Below are positions 1 through 15,500 of a stretch of DNA of 64,000 bases, in pieces; within the stretch, counting starts at the first letter, position 1; the number at the start of each line of letters is the position of its first letter. A program made the position numbers and the translations under genes. The stretch lies in assembly GCA_963931865.1 (NCBI GenBank), contig OZ007506.1:5618696-5682695 (forward strand). Direction: 5' to 3'. Source of the stretch: Axinella damicornis (taxonomy: Eukaryota > Porifera > Demospongiae > Axinellida > Axinellidae). Below the pieces are notes generated by a model. That model was not told where the DNA came from and searched no databases. It saw nothing but the letters and a program-made list of their open reading frames with translations.

Positions 1-572
1 TTAGGATGCTCTGCCTGCTTGACGGATTAGAAGAGTGGTTATTGCCAAACTCCAGCCTTTTGTGAAGTGTAGAACCAGAAGGAATAGTCCCATGTTATCC
101 ATGACTGTTTTGAGCCCATTGTTGAAGCCATTAAATATGCACGTGACCTTTGACCTCTCGGATATCGAGGAGACGATGCCGCAACAGGCTAGGAAGCAGC
201 TTGAGACAGAGCTGGAGATGACCATTCATAGCTTTGGTGACGTTTGCTATCAGTATACAGCTGTTTTGGTCAGTCCAGTCCAGTCCATGGTCTAGTCCAG
301 TCCACAGTCCAGTCCAGAGTCCAGCTTTTATAGAGTCCCTGCCTGAAGGGCATTGGTGATCGAAGTAGAAAGTACAATGTAGGTGATAATCTCTGTGGAA
401 ATTTAGAGAGGGCAGAGTTTTGGGAGGGTGGGAGGGAGATGGTTGGAGGGGAAATTGGGAGGGAATTTGTGGTAACCAGGCAGTGGACTGCAGTTTATTT
501 CAGATAAGTTAACAGAGCCCAAAAACTGATGGGATCCTCATTTTACATTGTACATGCATTGACTCTGTATAG
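1..572. other. Upstream intron of the ABC gene with simple repeat
   Basis: No exon is recognisable before the acceptor at 571-572. Positions about 127-160 resemble a short piece of the repeat also present at 46950-47178 (shared stretch around attaaatatgcacgtg). A short CAGTC-type simple repeat lies at about 262-327. The 86-codon plus-strand reading frame here has no recognisable domain. Confidence 0.5.
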
Positions 573-3500
573 GTTGGACTGATGCGAGATGGCAAACTAC
601 TAGCCCAAGCCAAACCCGACTACTTGATTCAGTTCTATCGGATGTCGGTATGCTTTTGTTATTTAGCTGAATCTTTGTTACACTCCTGGTAGGGGAAAAA
701 TTGTGCCGCGTAAATAATTAATATAATATAATGTTCGAGTACTTAGGCTTGGCCTACAGAAATTGTGACTACACCGCCGTGATCGCTATCATGCCCTGAC
801 CTGAATGTAAAAAGTTGGTGTTGAAACTCACCTTGGTGGTGGAGATATGAGCGCTTTTGTCTCGCCGTGGCTGCCATTGCTCGAGCGCTCTCTTCGACTT
901 CCAGTGGCAGTACCGTTCTTAGGAAAGGCACACGAAGATTCTGACCACACGGCCGTGATTGCTGTTGTTCACTGACTCTTGCATGCCAAAACTCACCGTG
1001 CTGGCTAAGTTGTGAGTGCTGAAATAATGTCTTGTCTTCCTTTTGGTCGCCATTGCTTGCGATCGACTGAGCGTGGTTGCCACGTGGCATGTGCGTTAAA
1101 TGGAACGAATTGCGATACTTAGCTTGCGCGCGCTACGACGAGTGGGTTGCTTGAGAGCACTCTACGTCAGTCACACTTAGCTTGTGCTACCGTTTAACCG
1201 CGGCTACCAGGAGTGCGGTTGCCCCTCGATGCATGCATGCATAATTATGTTGTGAACTGATTGTAAATCCGCTGCTTTATAAATGGGCCGCCAGTTTATG
1301 AACGGGTTGTCCGGTTTGTAATCTGGTTGGCCTACTTTTTGAAGAACGCGTTGAAGTAGCTAGTCCTGTTTAATGACTGGGCCGAATGGTGTATAAACTG
1401 GCTGAATAGTTTATAAACTGGCCAAACGGTTTACAAGTAGGATAAACTGGCCGAACGGTTTATAAGTAGGATAAACTGGCCGAACGGTTTACAAGTAGGG
1501 TGAACAATTTATAAACTGGCTGAACGGTTAACAAGTGGGTGATCTGGCTGAACGCTTAACAAGCGGGTGATCAGTTTGTAAACTGGCTGAACAGTTTACA
1601 AGTAGGATGAACGGTTTACAAACATGCCGAATGATTTATAAGCAAGACGAATGGCTGTACAAGCAGGCTGAATGGCTTACAATGCTACTGGCAGCATAGC
1701 CAGACTCTCGCCCCATGCGAGAGTCTAGCTACACGAGACTACTCACAGCTTACCTAGGGTCATTCTGCATGTACTGACAAATCTCGATTGCAGGCCAAGT
1801 GTGAGACTGGTGGAAAAGGGCTGGTAAATCACACTGCTTGCACTTTGTTTGTAGTCTTTGGAAACGTATCGGCAAGAAATGGCTCCATGCTGACATGCAG
1901 TATATGGTAGCTTCGTTCTCACACGCAGTTCAACAATGATTGTTGACCTCTAGGTGCTGAACCTAGGGAATACCTACTGTCTCTGGTCCGTATCAAGGGT
2001 GGGTTTAGAATCTTTGCTGGTTCACTCTCTGGACTTTCATCCACTGACTCGTCATTTTCACAGTTAGACTCATTGTTTTCACAATCAGGGTCACCTAGAT
2101 GTAGATGGGTGTCCAGGGTAGATGGGTGTCTGCACTGAGGTTTGTCTTCCCAGAGTGATAGACGATGTAGACTTCCTTGACACCACTGCCGTAAACTTTT
2201 GTCCACCACCGGGCACATTTGCCTGTGGGATTTGGTGTCTGGAGAACGGCCTGGACAGCTGAATGATCAGTGTAGACAGTAACACAGTTGCCATACAGAT
2301 ATGTGTGGAGGTGACTGATAGCCCACACTACTGCAAGTGTCTCCGATTCAGTGATACTGTAGTTGCACTCTGGGGCACATAGTGCATGACTTGCATACAC
2401 AACTGGGTGAGACCTTCCGTCTTCCTCCTCGTGGGAAAGTGCAGCACCAAGACCCTGGATGCAAGTGTCCAGGAGGTTCCACTCCTGGAGGGCTCGCCCG
2501 CACAAGTGTCCTGCCAGCTGCATCAGGCGTTCCTCCTCCGTCCACCCATTCCATGTGCTTGCCCTCTCCAGGGCAGGCAGTCAGTCATCAAGTCGAACTT
2601 CTGCCAGTGAAGGAGTCAACCGGTGGGGCCTTGCCATGACGTGTAAGTGGAGGCCTGCGACCTGTAGGCCTAGTGTCTGGAGACCCATGATCTATAGAAC
2701 CTTTGTGTGAAGGTGAATGGTCTGGAGGGTCTAGTGGTCTACCCCTCATTGTGCTGGGTGATCACCCCTGGGAGCATGCCCACCCCTCTGCCCCTAGCTC
2801 TTCCAGCCTAGCTGTTATTAGGGATGCTATCTCTTCATCTTTAGCTGTCATCATGCTGTCATGCTCAGCTAGCTATTCACAATTTAGCTTCCAAAGCTCT
2901 TTGACTCTATCCTTCTACTTTTGCAATCCCCCCTTCAATGAGCTCACCTCTGCAACCAATGCGGCATTCTAATCTGTAGCTTTGTTCAGAGTCTCCATCT
3001 CTTCCAGCTCCTCCTCCTTGTCAAGTGGCTCTTCATCTGATTCTTCCTTAATCCCATATGAATGCAGTTCAGGGGCTGTTCCGATTCCAGGAGGGCTCCG
3101 CCTTTGTCTTGCAGGTAGAGGCATGCTCGCAGGGTTCCCCCCAACTTGCATTGTCACCACCTTCTGCCATACTTTATCGCAATTTTGGATCAAGTGGGAG
3201 CACCTTGGTGAAAATGATTCTTTTGCCACGTCTCGGCAGGGCCTCCACTGTAACATGCAGCGTGTGAGATCAACTTAGGAAGGAACAGATTTATCACTGG
3301 CTCAACTGAATGTTACTGAACTGGAGGTACAACTGGTGATGATACAACAATAGGACCGCACATAGGGATTACGATTACAGGACAAAAGGGGCCTGCGCAA
3401 AGTAGAATAGTAATCAGAAACCATAGAAATTGTCTGCAGTTCCATTCCCATTACAATTGCCTTGTACCGTATAAAATGTCTGCAGTTCCATTCCCGTTAC

Positions 3501-6500
3501 AGTTGCCTTGTACCATGTCTGCAGTTATACATTCCCGTTAAAGTCGGAAGGCTTGTTGCGTGGAACAGCCTCTACGTCATGTTAAAACTTTGTAATTTGG
3601 CCTTTAAAGGGGCCCACGGAGGCAGCACCCGGAACCCCCTTCCAAGGCCTCACTGTCTGGCCCACTGGAGTCAGAGGATTGGCCTTGAAAAGATAGCCCG
3701 TAGGGCACCGCCCCCACCGCCAATCATGCTGATGACAAAAGAGGGTGTGGGGGTGGGTGACTTTCTCAGTGCTGTGAGCTGTCACTTGACACTAGTGGCA
3801 CTTCTTGCACGCGGGCGCTTTATCAAGGCATGCAGTCTTACTAAAGCCTATTGTCCTGCTGCGTGCGCCCCGTAGCCATTGTCCTGCAGCTATTGTCCCA
3901 ACAGATGACGATCATCCGGGTGCACTGGGACATTCCTGTACGCTGCTCTCAAATCGAACTTAGCCATCAACGCTCCTCTACCTAACTGCAACACCCAGCT
4001 CACCACCTCGTCTATGGACAGGTAAGAAAGTGAACACATCTCCCTGCTAATTCCGTCATTCACACTGCCACCCTCCGGTGCTGACAAGTTAACTATCAAA
4101 CGCCACTTCCCAGGTTCACTCTTCGGAATCACTCCAAAAGGACTAACATGCACTTCCGGCATTAAATCCCTCCGAAATGGGCCAGCACTCTGCCACTCTC
4201 TCTCTCCTCCCGAAGGTAGCTCTCCACCACCTCCTTATGATCCTGTACTGACCTCATATTGCCCTGCACCACCTTACACTTGCACTTCCGGTAATCAAAC
4301 CCTACTCTGAACCCCTCCCTAACACCTCGTCTGCAAACTCTGTGTCTGGGTGACCAGCCAATGGCCCTTTCCCACCTCAACATACGCAGTGGGGACACAA
4401 TTTTTCCCCAATTCCCACAATGCAGTATATGGGTACCTTCCACTCTGCACTGACCCCTCACAACACTCTCTTACAAAGTAAAGGACAATATTCCTAAGTA
4501 AAACTCCCCACTACCCCCTTTAGCTACCCCTCCATTAAATAATGCATCAACTGACCTAGCTACGTATATACCACCATCAGGACTGACACACTGCCCATAA
4601 AGTTGGGTGTACACACTTGACCAAGCAAGTTGAGGAGCAGGATCAGAGCCATCAAGTGGTAAAGGACCTATCCCTTCCCCTTGCTGCCCTGAAATTTCCT
4701 CAACTAATTAGCTTAACACCCCCTCCCACAACACAACCTAGGTGTAACATTCCCTTTCCTAGCCTCGTTCCCAGGCCTACCCCGTTTTTTCTGTTCTTCA
4801 GTTTCCATTGACAATAATACACGGATGCGGAAGGGCAGCGAAAAACGCGGAAGGCCTGGTACGATTCATCACGTGAGTGACGTCAGGTGGACGCAAGGGT
4901 GGACGTAGGGGGGGGCGGGGCCCGTAGTCGTTTCAGCAGGCCCCAAAGGCTCCTGAAGGCTGTTCATCATCCAGTCGGCTCGGTTCGAACGCTCCGCGGC
5001 TAGTTGAGACTCTCAGACGATCTACACAACTTCGTCGGCGGTTTTTAAACTTATTTGCGGTTGGGCCACACCCCCCCCCCCCCCCTACGTCCACTTGACA
5101 TAAAGCACGTGATGAATCGTACCAGGCCTTCCCCGTTTTTCGCCGCCCTTCCGCATCCGTGTATTATTGTCAACGGAAACCGAAGAACAGAAAAAACGGG
5201 GTAGGCCTGGGAACGAGGCTACCCTTTCCGACACCATGCCAAAATTAGTTTTACTTTCCCTTTCTCATTTTATTAGGAGAGCAATGACAGCAGCACTTAG
5301 CAACACACCCAGAGTGGTCCCTGCAAGCTCAACCCTTTGTAGGCTACATAAGCTTCTGTCTCTTTCCTGAAGGGCAGACCTTCTTTGAATGCTGCCCCCG
5401 ACAAGACTCGCAGACGTGCAGGAACTTGCATTACGGACCGTACGAGCAACCTCCCTCATTAAATTGCCAACACACGAACTGCTTTCGCCCTTCCGTCGGT
5501 CTCTTCAATCCCACAGACGAGACCACGCTCGGCCCACCCGCACTCCTCCTTGACCGCCCCCCACAAACCTCCTGGTATACCTTCATGTCCATTCCCGTCC
5601 ACGACCTCACCCCAGTCGACGCCATCTTATCCCGGAAAGCCTCAATCGTACAACCGCCACGCAGGTTCTTCCACATAATATGCCCTCAAGACTGTTAGCA
5701 TATGGCTTATGAAGCCTGAACTGCATTCTGGAAACCCCGTCATCGCAGCCATATATCTTCCGAAGCTCTGCATCCAAGTGATAATATCCGTTACCGGTTT
5801 CTGCTTAGCCTGAGCCGCCTCAAAACCCGGCAGAACCATGCACCACTTTCTGAGTGTCCGCCTCCATTGCCCACTTCTCCATCACTGACTTCGGCCGGAA
5901 TTCCGCCAAGTCCACACACTCCCATCTTATAGCCTTCTCATAAGTCCGCTTCGGCAGCGATCCCAGACCCTCCCCCAACCATGCTTTTGGGGCCTTCACT
6001 GTATAATCCTTAATCCATCTGCGAACTTAACAACGCTAGGATAGAAGACGCCTGCCTCACAGCCCGTACTGCCGGTGACTCCCCCACCTCTCCACCAGCA
6101 CTCCCGCCTTCCTCCAAAGGAGGCAACCCTTTCAGAACATCACCAGATGGGACTGTCCCCAGAGACACTGTAACACATAGAGAAACCAGAGTCACCTAGC
6201 ACATGTACAGTAAAATTGTACACATTACCCACTGTGCAAACAATGCACCATGACAGTATGACCCACTGCCGCCATACACCCTAGATAACATGATCTACTG
6301 CCTGCCAGGCTGCCACCCCATACACCCGGATCACCATGAGCTGCTGCCACGTCCACTGAGTACGTACCACACACCCATGGCAGTATGACCGACTGCCACC
6401 AATAATAAGATCACATGATAGCATCATCTATAACCAACCATCATGACAGCATGACCTGCTGCACACACCCTGGTTAACCACGCACCTGTGGCAGTATGAC

Positions 6501-9500
6501 CTACTACCACACGAAAGACGCACCTCAGACCAATGACAGCATAACCTGAGGTGCGTTTTTCGGGTGGTAGTAGGTCATACATACGCACGCCCCATGGGCT
6601 TTGTCCTGCTACGCACGCCCCCGTGGCCATTGTCCCAGCGGTGCGAGCGCTGAGATGACACTGCTTGCATATTGGGCTTCCTCCCTGCTCCGCATTCTAC
6701 ATCAACCTCTATCAGACTCCGCTTTACAGTTGCCTTCTACCCAGGTGTGTCAGAAGGGGGAAAGAGTGCCTGGTATCCCCTCTTGTGCATGCGCTAACAT
6801 TCCAGGAATCCCAGACCTCCTACCGTAGTCGCATGTTATTAGGCGCATCTCACTTATAGGTGCATATTCGCTGTTAGGCGCAGGTTCAACTCCTGTCCCA
6901 GGTACTCGCTGTTAAGCGCTGCAGTCTTCTTCCAGAAACTCTGCCGTTTTCGATCCTACGGAGTAGAAAACAGCTAAAATTCGAATTGAAGCGCACTTCC
7001 TATTTGAGGAATGTCATTATTATTATATTCGTTATTAGGCGCATCTCGCTTATAGGCGCACAGTTCCTTCCTGTGGAGTTATAGGTGCATGCGCCTAATA
7101 ACGCGCGACTACGGTATATACCAGTCACACCCTCTATGGCGCAAATGACAGACTAAGTGTACGTATATAGTAGAGTAAAGCTGCAATCACACTGTTCTGT
7201 GGTATAAACGTTCAAGCCCACAGGGTTTAGCGACATCATCTGCATAATCCAGGGTTTAGCAACATCATCGATCTGCATAATCCGGGGTTTAGCAACATCA
7301 TGTGCATAATCCACGTGGGGTTATGCAATAGTTGAGCGCATGTGCAAACTAGGCACTCTTTACCCCTCTGACGTGCCTGGGTTCGAGGCTAGTCAGTTAG
7401 AGTCATGTCATACTAACTGTCACTGTGACCCTGTACCTGGGGTAGGACAAAAGACAGATCATACATCCAATGGCATATCCAGGTGAACTTGCTTGCATGC
7501 ACAAGAAAAAGGATGCAGTGCACTGTTCACCTTGGTGGAGGGTGAGCTTGGTTTATCAGTAAGGTACTCACTCATCTGAGTGTTATTTGCTTTTCCAAAA
7601 ATACCATCAGTGATTCGTATCTGACGAAGGACCATCATGAAAGTGTATTAAAATTTGTGGACTCGTGTCGTAACTGTGTTGATTACATGCACGCAAAATG
7701 TACTGTAACTATATATGTACCCATTCAGAAGACAATATGACTCTCCTGTCTGTGGATTTGACAACTTTCCATGTCCAATTCTTGCTGAATGCAGAACCTG
7801 GAGGAGGTATTCCTGCAGTTGTGCCGAAGACAAGAGGAGGAGGAGAATGACGCGGTGGAGGGAAGAGCGTGTATTGTAAGCTACAGTTATTATACGTATT
7901 CATGCATTCTAAAGCTACATCCCAGCCTGCCTAAACTCCGATTGCTTCTGGATTCCACTCCAGATTGGCTATGACGTACACTCCCTAGTTGGAGCCTGCT
8001 TATCGTGCTCCTTTGCAGAGGCAGCATAGTTCTTGCAGCTGCTGTTGCTGTGAATTAACTCTTATAAAAACAATTTGTGCTGTGAAACTAGGAACCTTTT
8101 CAAAGCGACAAAACTTACATGAGCACGTGTAGCTTAGACAGCCTTGTTCCCAGGCCCACCCCGTTCTTTCTGTACTTCGTTTGCGTTGGCAATAATACAT
8201 GGATGCGGAAGAGTGGCGAGGAATGGGGAAGGCCTGGTATCATTCATCACGTGAGTGACGTCAGGTGGACATAGGGGGGCGGGGCCCATAGTCGTTTCAG
8301 CAGGTCCTGAAGCCGTTCATCATCCAGTCAGCTCGATTCGAATGCTCCGCGGCTAGTCAAGACTCAGTCAATCTACACATCTTCGTCAGCCAGTTTTTAA
8401 ACTTATTTGTGGTTGGGCCACACACCCCTACTTATGTCCGCCTGACATCATGTGATGGATAATACCAGGCCTTCCCCGTTTTTCACCGTGCCGCTCTTCC
8501 ACATCCGTCAACGCAAACCGAAGAACAGAAAAAAAAGGGTAAAACACGTCAGACTACCCTATGCAGGAACTTGGGTGGTAAAGAGGGGGAGGGTGTATTT
8601 TCAAAGGAGGGTATTAGCGGGAGCCGATGGTGTGTGCTATCGCCATGATTTAAATAGAAGTACATGTTGTAATTAATCATATATGTATGTGGTTATGTGA
8701 CTTGCAGCAATATGGTACCATGGAGAGCAGTACCCATTCCAACATCACTTCATATGAGAGTGATGAGGCCATTCCTCTGCTGTCTAACTCATTCAGGAAA
8801 AAGGAGCAGCAATCAGCAACTTCTAAACTGTTGAAGACAGGTGAGGGGGGATGAGTTGTACTTCAGATTAGAAGCCGCCATTACTGGAACCCTAGTCTCG
8901 CAGTATAAATGCCAGATGGTATCTAGATAGTTGCATTGCACATACGTACATACATATACAGTCTCACCTACATCACATACATACATATATACAGTCTCAT
9001 CTACATCATGTGATTGCAGTTTTATGCAATTGCGCCAGAGGAGGTTGCACTCAGTTTCTGCGCACATCATTGTGCGCTGTGCACAAGCACAAGTAATTTC
9101 ATCCCTAACCTCAACAGCCTTGTTCCCACCTTAATATGGCCTGGGACCAAAGGTAAACCTAAAGTGCCAACGCGAGAAGTGAAGTAGCTAGGAGTGCCTT
9201 GAAGATGCTTCTGGTTGGGCAGCCTTCCAGTTGGAATACCAGGAGTGCCTGGTAGCACAGGCTTCTCCGCCATCTTGCACAGCTGATCCTTCAAGAGGCC
9301 ATACAACCTAAGTGACCCAGGGATTGAACGGGTTGATGCGTTGTGTTTTCTGAATTGAAAATAAACTTCCACTGGCGAAAGTCCGTTCAACAGCGCTGCA
9401 GTCGATGTATACGCCAGTACCATGACCTTCTCGAAACGGGTTGATGCGTATTATGATGTCAATTTTGTTGAGATTCTCATATAAAGACTACATGGAACAC

Positions 9501-12500
9501 ACTTCAATGCACATATAAATTTGCCTATGCACATATCACATGACCATGTCCAACCTCCTCTGCAATTGCGCAGAGTAGCTGTTTGTGATTGCTACGTAAT
9601 TCATTGAAGTGAAACAAGTTGTATCTTGGGAATAGGTAATCAGTCTTGTTTTCCTCAGATAACTGTTGTCACAAGTCCTGCCACTTTTCTCTCCCCACAC
9701 TGATGCACACACGCTAGCATGTGGCAGTGTGCGTTCCCTGTGTACTGCATGCTCATGTAGCACCAATGACTGTCTGCCAAGGCCGATGAATGTGCTGGCC
9801 CTCTGCTGGAAGAACTTAATGCGCATCTACCGCAACCCTGGGCTCCTCTTCTTTCAGTTCCTCCTCCCCACCATCCAGGTGGCACTCTTCTGCCTCGCTG
9901 TTGGGAGGACCCTTGAGGGGGTCAATGTAGCCTACGTGAATGAAGATAATGGAGAACGTATGTTATCCCTGCAACAGACGATTTTCTGTGATTGTGTGAT
10001 GGGACCATTGATAGGAAGGCGGGCCCTCCCTTACGCAACTTCCTGTAGCTGTCAGTATTGGTAGGTATCACCTGAGCTTAACGATTTCCCTCTCTCCCTG
10101 TACAACAGTTGGACTGTGTAAGCTACAGTGTAATGCAACGTCTCTGGGGTCCAGATACTTGTCCTATCTCGACAGCAACGTTCTCTCCATGGTATGTACA
10201 TATTACATAATTGATGTGGAAACAATAAATTTCTGTTTGGGTGAGTTAGAGCACTTCCAAATAGCCAAACTGTAAGTGTGGTGGCGCTTGTGCTTAAAGT
10301 ATTACATTATAGCCTGATTTCAACCATTGTCCACTACTTTTTCAACTTGTGCTCGGGGTCAACCCTGTCAGGGGCACTCACAGGGTCAATAAGTCGGTGC
10401 TGGAGGGCTTAATTAGCTCCTCAGGATCAACAGTTAGAGTGATCAAGCACCTTCCTGTGTGCAATGGGTTTTATTCTGTTCGGAGTTCTGGAATTTGGCT
10501 GGTAGTGTAATAGACTGACTTGCACAAGTGAATCTCATATCATTTATCGTGTCCTTTGCAAGGTTGGCTTGCTGCCACTTTAATCTTGTATTTCACTTTG
10601 AATTTCATTATTCCTGCAGCATAATTATGATACAATTGAGGGAGCAATTCATGATGTACAACAAGGCAATGCCTGGGTGGCGATGCACATTCCAGAAGAT
10701 TTCTCCAGGGACTTCTGTCTGAGGGCAATTGCCACCCGTACGGGTACAGATGTGACCCCTGAGGTTATCAACGGCTCGACAGTCCACCTTTACATGGATG
10801 TTACAAGTGTGTATGTGGTTAACTCAATATTAATCCCATCAGACCATGACTATGAAGTTTAGGTTGTGGGTATTCAGTGCGCGTGGCTAAGTGTTTCACA
10901 CAACAGGACCTTTAACAATCTGTTAGTGTCATACTTGGAAGCTGAAATTTAGTGTACATATAATTATACGTAGTTGTCAAATCTATCATGTAGGTGCCCA
11001 AATCACTGCGGCCATTGATGACCAAACCCTAAATGCATTTGAGGTCAGTCCTAACTACAGCCGGCATTAAAGGTGATATGTACCTTCTCCTGTACCACTG
11101 CACCAGATAATGTGTCTTCTCCATTGCTTAGTATTCTGCCGCCTGTAATTACGGTGCTAAGTGGAACTATATGGCACAGAGTTTTGAGGGTGGAAGTTGT
11201 TCATCCACTTTTGAGCACTAGAGTCATGAGGTTTTGCGTGGAAGCATTGAGTAATGAAGCTGATCTTGCCTTCACTTTAAGCTTACCTGAAAGTTGTACC
11301 AGTCACTGTGGGTCCATTTGAAGCAAGCATCAACAAACCTCATTGTCCAGGAAGGTAGCGGACAGCTTTGGTTTGATAACCATGTGGAGAGCTCAGTGTT
11401 CAGCCCAAACCAGTGCGTCTCACTCCTTCCTGTCTTTAAAAGTAGCTTCGCTCACTTCAGCTACTGCTCCCCTGCATCCATGTGAGTCCAGCGTTGGGCA
11501 GTTCCCTGGGCAAAAAGCAACCCCTTGTGGTGTTAACGTTGGTGCGGTACTCAACAGCTCTCTCTTCAGTAATCTCATGAGCCCTCACCCTTCACTGTGT
11601 CTGCGCGAGTCGGGTGTAATACATATACTCTGCTTCACCAACAGCCTTGTGCAATAGCATCTCTAGTGAAGAACATCTCCAGTGAAGAGCCTTAGGCTAA
11701 CGCATTGGGCCCCACAGAGGTCAGGTAGTACAAGGGTAGTCCTGCCCACCAATCACTCCTTCCATTATTCACAGACCCATGATGGGAATCTTAATGTCGT
11801 TCACCTTGGGACATTAGCCTCGTTCCCAGGCCCCGCCCAGCTTTTCGTCGCTTGCAGTACAACCGAAAGTGGCGTGAGGGCCTGGGAATGAGGGTATTGG
11901 GACATCCCTTAGATATGCAATCATATGTCTGTCCATACCTAATTTGCAACTTACCCCCTGAGTGATATTCATGTGATATATTCATATTCATGTTTCTCTG
12001 TACAGGAAATGCTGGATTATTTCTTGGAGTCTTGTAACATCAGCACCTCTGCGATCACTCCCCCTGTTAAGGTTGTCACATGACTGCTTGTGCACCATTT
12101 ATTTACCTGTGCTCTATCAGCAGCATCCACTATCTATCTTGAATATTGTACAGATTGAACAGCCACCTGTGTATGGGCGCCTTGACTTATCCCTTACTGA
12201 CTACATGGGGCCAGGAGTTATCACAAGGTACATACGTTGTTGCATATGACTACCCAACCTGATGCGTGTTGTCTGTGTGTTTATCATTGATGAAAGCAAC
12301 TCTCTCTTAAAAGTGGCAACTGCACTACTGGCTAGCCTCGTTCCCAGGCCTTCCACACCTCCAGTTTTTGCAGTATGCAAAAACGGAGGGGGAAGGCCTG
12401 GGGAATCTTCTCACGTGATACGCGGCACAACCGTCATATATTGTCACGTCTCATATCAACAGTCAAAGTCATGTGACCGATCTTGCATTCTGCGCTAGCT

Positions 12501-15500
12501 ACGAAGATGGGACAAGCACCAACTGAAAGCTATACATCGTGTGTATGAAGCATACCCATGCTACAAGGCATGACTCCAAAGGGCTGCCGAGTGACAAACG
12601 TGAAAATGCCCAGCTATGATGCAATCATCCCATGGAGTGAAGAGACGGCACTATTTGGAGTTTCGGTCCTTGTATCGCAGCTATCCCTCAGCGGTTTTGC
12701 TTTCAACCTGGATATGTTTTACAGGTAGGACCTACCTCTTCTCTGAAACTTGTTTCAGTTTTCTAGCTTCTCTGTAGCTGTGGATGGGAATGTAAATAAC
12801 CCATTGCGTCTAGAATCCGTGACGTCAGCTGAGCCGCGTATCACGTGAGAAGATTCCCCAGGCCTTCCCCCTCCATTTTTGCATACTGCAAGCAATCAAA
12901 AACTGGAGGTGTGGAAGGCCTGGGAATGAGGCTACTACTGGCAAGGTACGTAGGCTCACTTTCTGGAATGGACATCTCATGCTTTGATTGAGTCTTACCT
13001 CGAGGATATGTCAGTGGACTCTGATGGCGTCCACCTAGGTACTTATTACGCTCAAAATTGTGCCGGCATTGTTCATTTCTTTTTGGTACTCAGATGATGC
13101 AGTAGTTTCATTTCTGATTATGTCATTTGTGCCATGTGTGTATACTCTACAATGTGGCTGCCAAACAATTGCTGGGGGCTCTTAGTTGTGTATAGTTTCA
13201 GGACATTGTATCAATAGCTTGATCGCTCAAATGTTATGTTTTTTTCTTTTTTAGTGTAACCTTCGGCATCTCCATTGGTCTGACAGCCGTGTCCCTGATT
13301 GTTGAGCGCAATGAAGGCCTGATAGACCGAACATGGGTGGCAGGAGTGAATGTTACCGAGATCATCATTGCTCAGGTGGTGACACAGTTCTTCATTTTGC
13401 TGGTGCAGATCATTCTCATGGTGGTCATCGTTGTCTATGCATTCAAGGTAAGCGCACTGGAAAACATGGGGTCACTCCGTTGTACTCTGAATGGTCAGAC
13501 CCCAGACAGGGTTTACTATGAAGCTTACGCAGGATGTGCTACTTTATCATGGAGGCAGACATTGGCATCAGTGACAATCGATTGGTTGTAATTTGTTCAA
13601 CAAAGCACAGCTGAATTGCTACGTACATGTATCATCTTTGCACATATATAATTATAGCAGTGGCAGAAAATGCTAGGTCCATGGCAGCCGCTCTAGACAG
13701 GCTTCATACCGACATTGTGTTACGTAATTGACAAATGTTCAGAGCGAAAAAGCCATATTGTTCAAACAACTACACGTTCAACGCTTGGTGTGTATGACAG
13801 TCACCCCCCGCTAGCCAGATACACGTGGTAAGTTACCTGGTACCTTAGCTCTTCTTGCTGTTCTGAGCCCCAGATTGACCACGTTCAATGAAGTCCTTTC
13901 TACCACCTTTCTACCCTCGACTTCTATGGGGGGCCAAATGAGTCAAAATTCCATTGTCATTACTGCAGCTTTTCAGTGTATATATAGAACATCATACTTA
14001 TAAATAGCACATTCTATATAGTAAATGGGAGGTCCTATATCATATTGGAGGTCTCCTATATCATATAGGAGGTCTGATATCATATCAGACACCTCCTATA
14101 TCATATAGGAGGTCCAATATCATATCGGACCCCTCCTATATCATATAGGAGTTCCTATATCATATCGGACCCCTCCAATATCATATAGGAGTTCCTATAT
14201 CATATCGGAGGTCTCCTATATCATATAGGAGTTCCTATATCATATCGGAGGTCTCCTATATCATATAGGAGTTCCTATATCATATCGGACCCCTCCTATA
14301 TCATATAGGAGTTCCTATATCATATCGGACCCCTCCTATATCATATAGGAGTTCCTATATCATATCGGACCCCTCCTATATCATATAGGAGTTCCTATAT
14401 CATATCGGACCCCTCCTATATCATATAGGAGGTCTGATATAGTAAATAGGAGCTCCTATATCATATCGGACCCCTCCTATATCATATAGGAGGTCTGATA
14501 TAGTAAATAGGAGCTCCTATATCATATCGGACCCCTCCTATATCATATAGGAGGTCCGATATAGTAAATAGGAGCTCCTATATCATATCGGACCCCTCCT
14601 ATATCATATAGGAGGTCCGATATAGTAAATAGGAGCTCCTATATCATATCGGACCCCTCCTATATCATATAGGAGGTCCGATATAGTAAATAGGAGCTCC
14701 TATATCATATCGGACCCCTCCTATATCATATAGGAGGTCTGATATAGTAAATAGGAGCTCCTATATCATATCGGACCCCTCCTATATCATATAGGAGGTC
14801 CGATATAGTAAATAGGAGCTCCTATATCATATCGGACCCCTCCTATATCATATAGGAGGTCCGATATAGTAAATAGGAGCTCCTATATCATATCGGACCC
14901 CTCCTATATCATATAGGAGGTCCGATATAGTAAATAGGAGCTCCTATATCATATCGGACCCCTCCTATATCATATAGGAGGTCCGATATAGTAAATAGGA
15001 GCTCCTATATCATATTGTATATTCTGATATAGTATGGGTCAGATATTGTACGTAACCCACATCATAATTATATTATAATAATTATTTTTTCTTTATTTTT
15101 TATTTGATTAATAATAATTAATTATACAGGAAGCTCTTCCCACTCAATGACTGTGCCAATTGTAGATTATTGCACCACTCTTGAGGTTTTAGGTCATTTC
15201 TTGTACATGTATCCTGGTTTCAGTTTTGTATACAAGCGCAGCATTTTTGCCTTGGGTGTCTAATTGCGAGCAGAAAATAATCTTTAAGTGTCAATATTGC
15301 GATTCAGCGCCCGAGCGCATTGGCTACGCTACAGTAATTATACAGGAAACTCCTCCCACTCAATGACTAAGAGGACTGTGAAGGTTGTGGTACCTACCCC
15401 TGAACAGGGGATAGAAGCAAGTGAGCAATCAACTTTTGCAATAATTTATTGTCATCAACAGCATTCCAGTTCAATAACAATACAATAAAGGGTGTCCACT

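Noticed and set aside
6875..6905. Possible tRNA T-arm (ggttcaactcc)
   Set aside because: No acceptor stem, D-arm or anticodon arm can be formed around it; it lies inside a nested MITE.
9067..9423. 118-codon minus-strand ORF in an ABC intron
   Set aside because: No domain recognised, opposite to the host gene, with repeat-like 'gttcccacc' sequence at its end.
14030..15015. CRISPR-like array of regular repeats
   Set aside because: Units are contiguous satellite repeats without unique spacers, in a eukaryotic transposon arm.
15288..15488. 66-codon ORF in the left TIR and its mirror at 21663-21851
   Set aside because: Same sequence in inverted orientation in both arms, no domain, broken by an indel between arms; explained as inverted repeat sequence.
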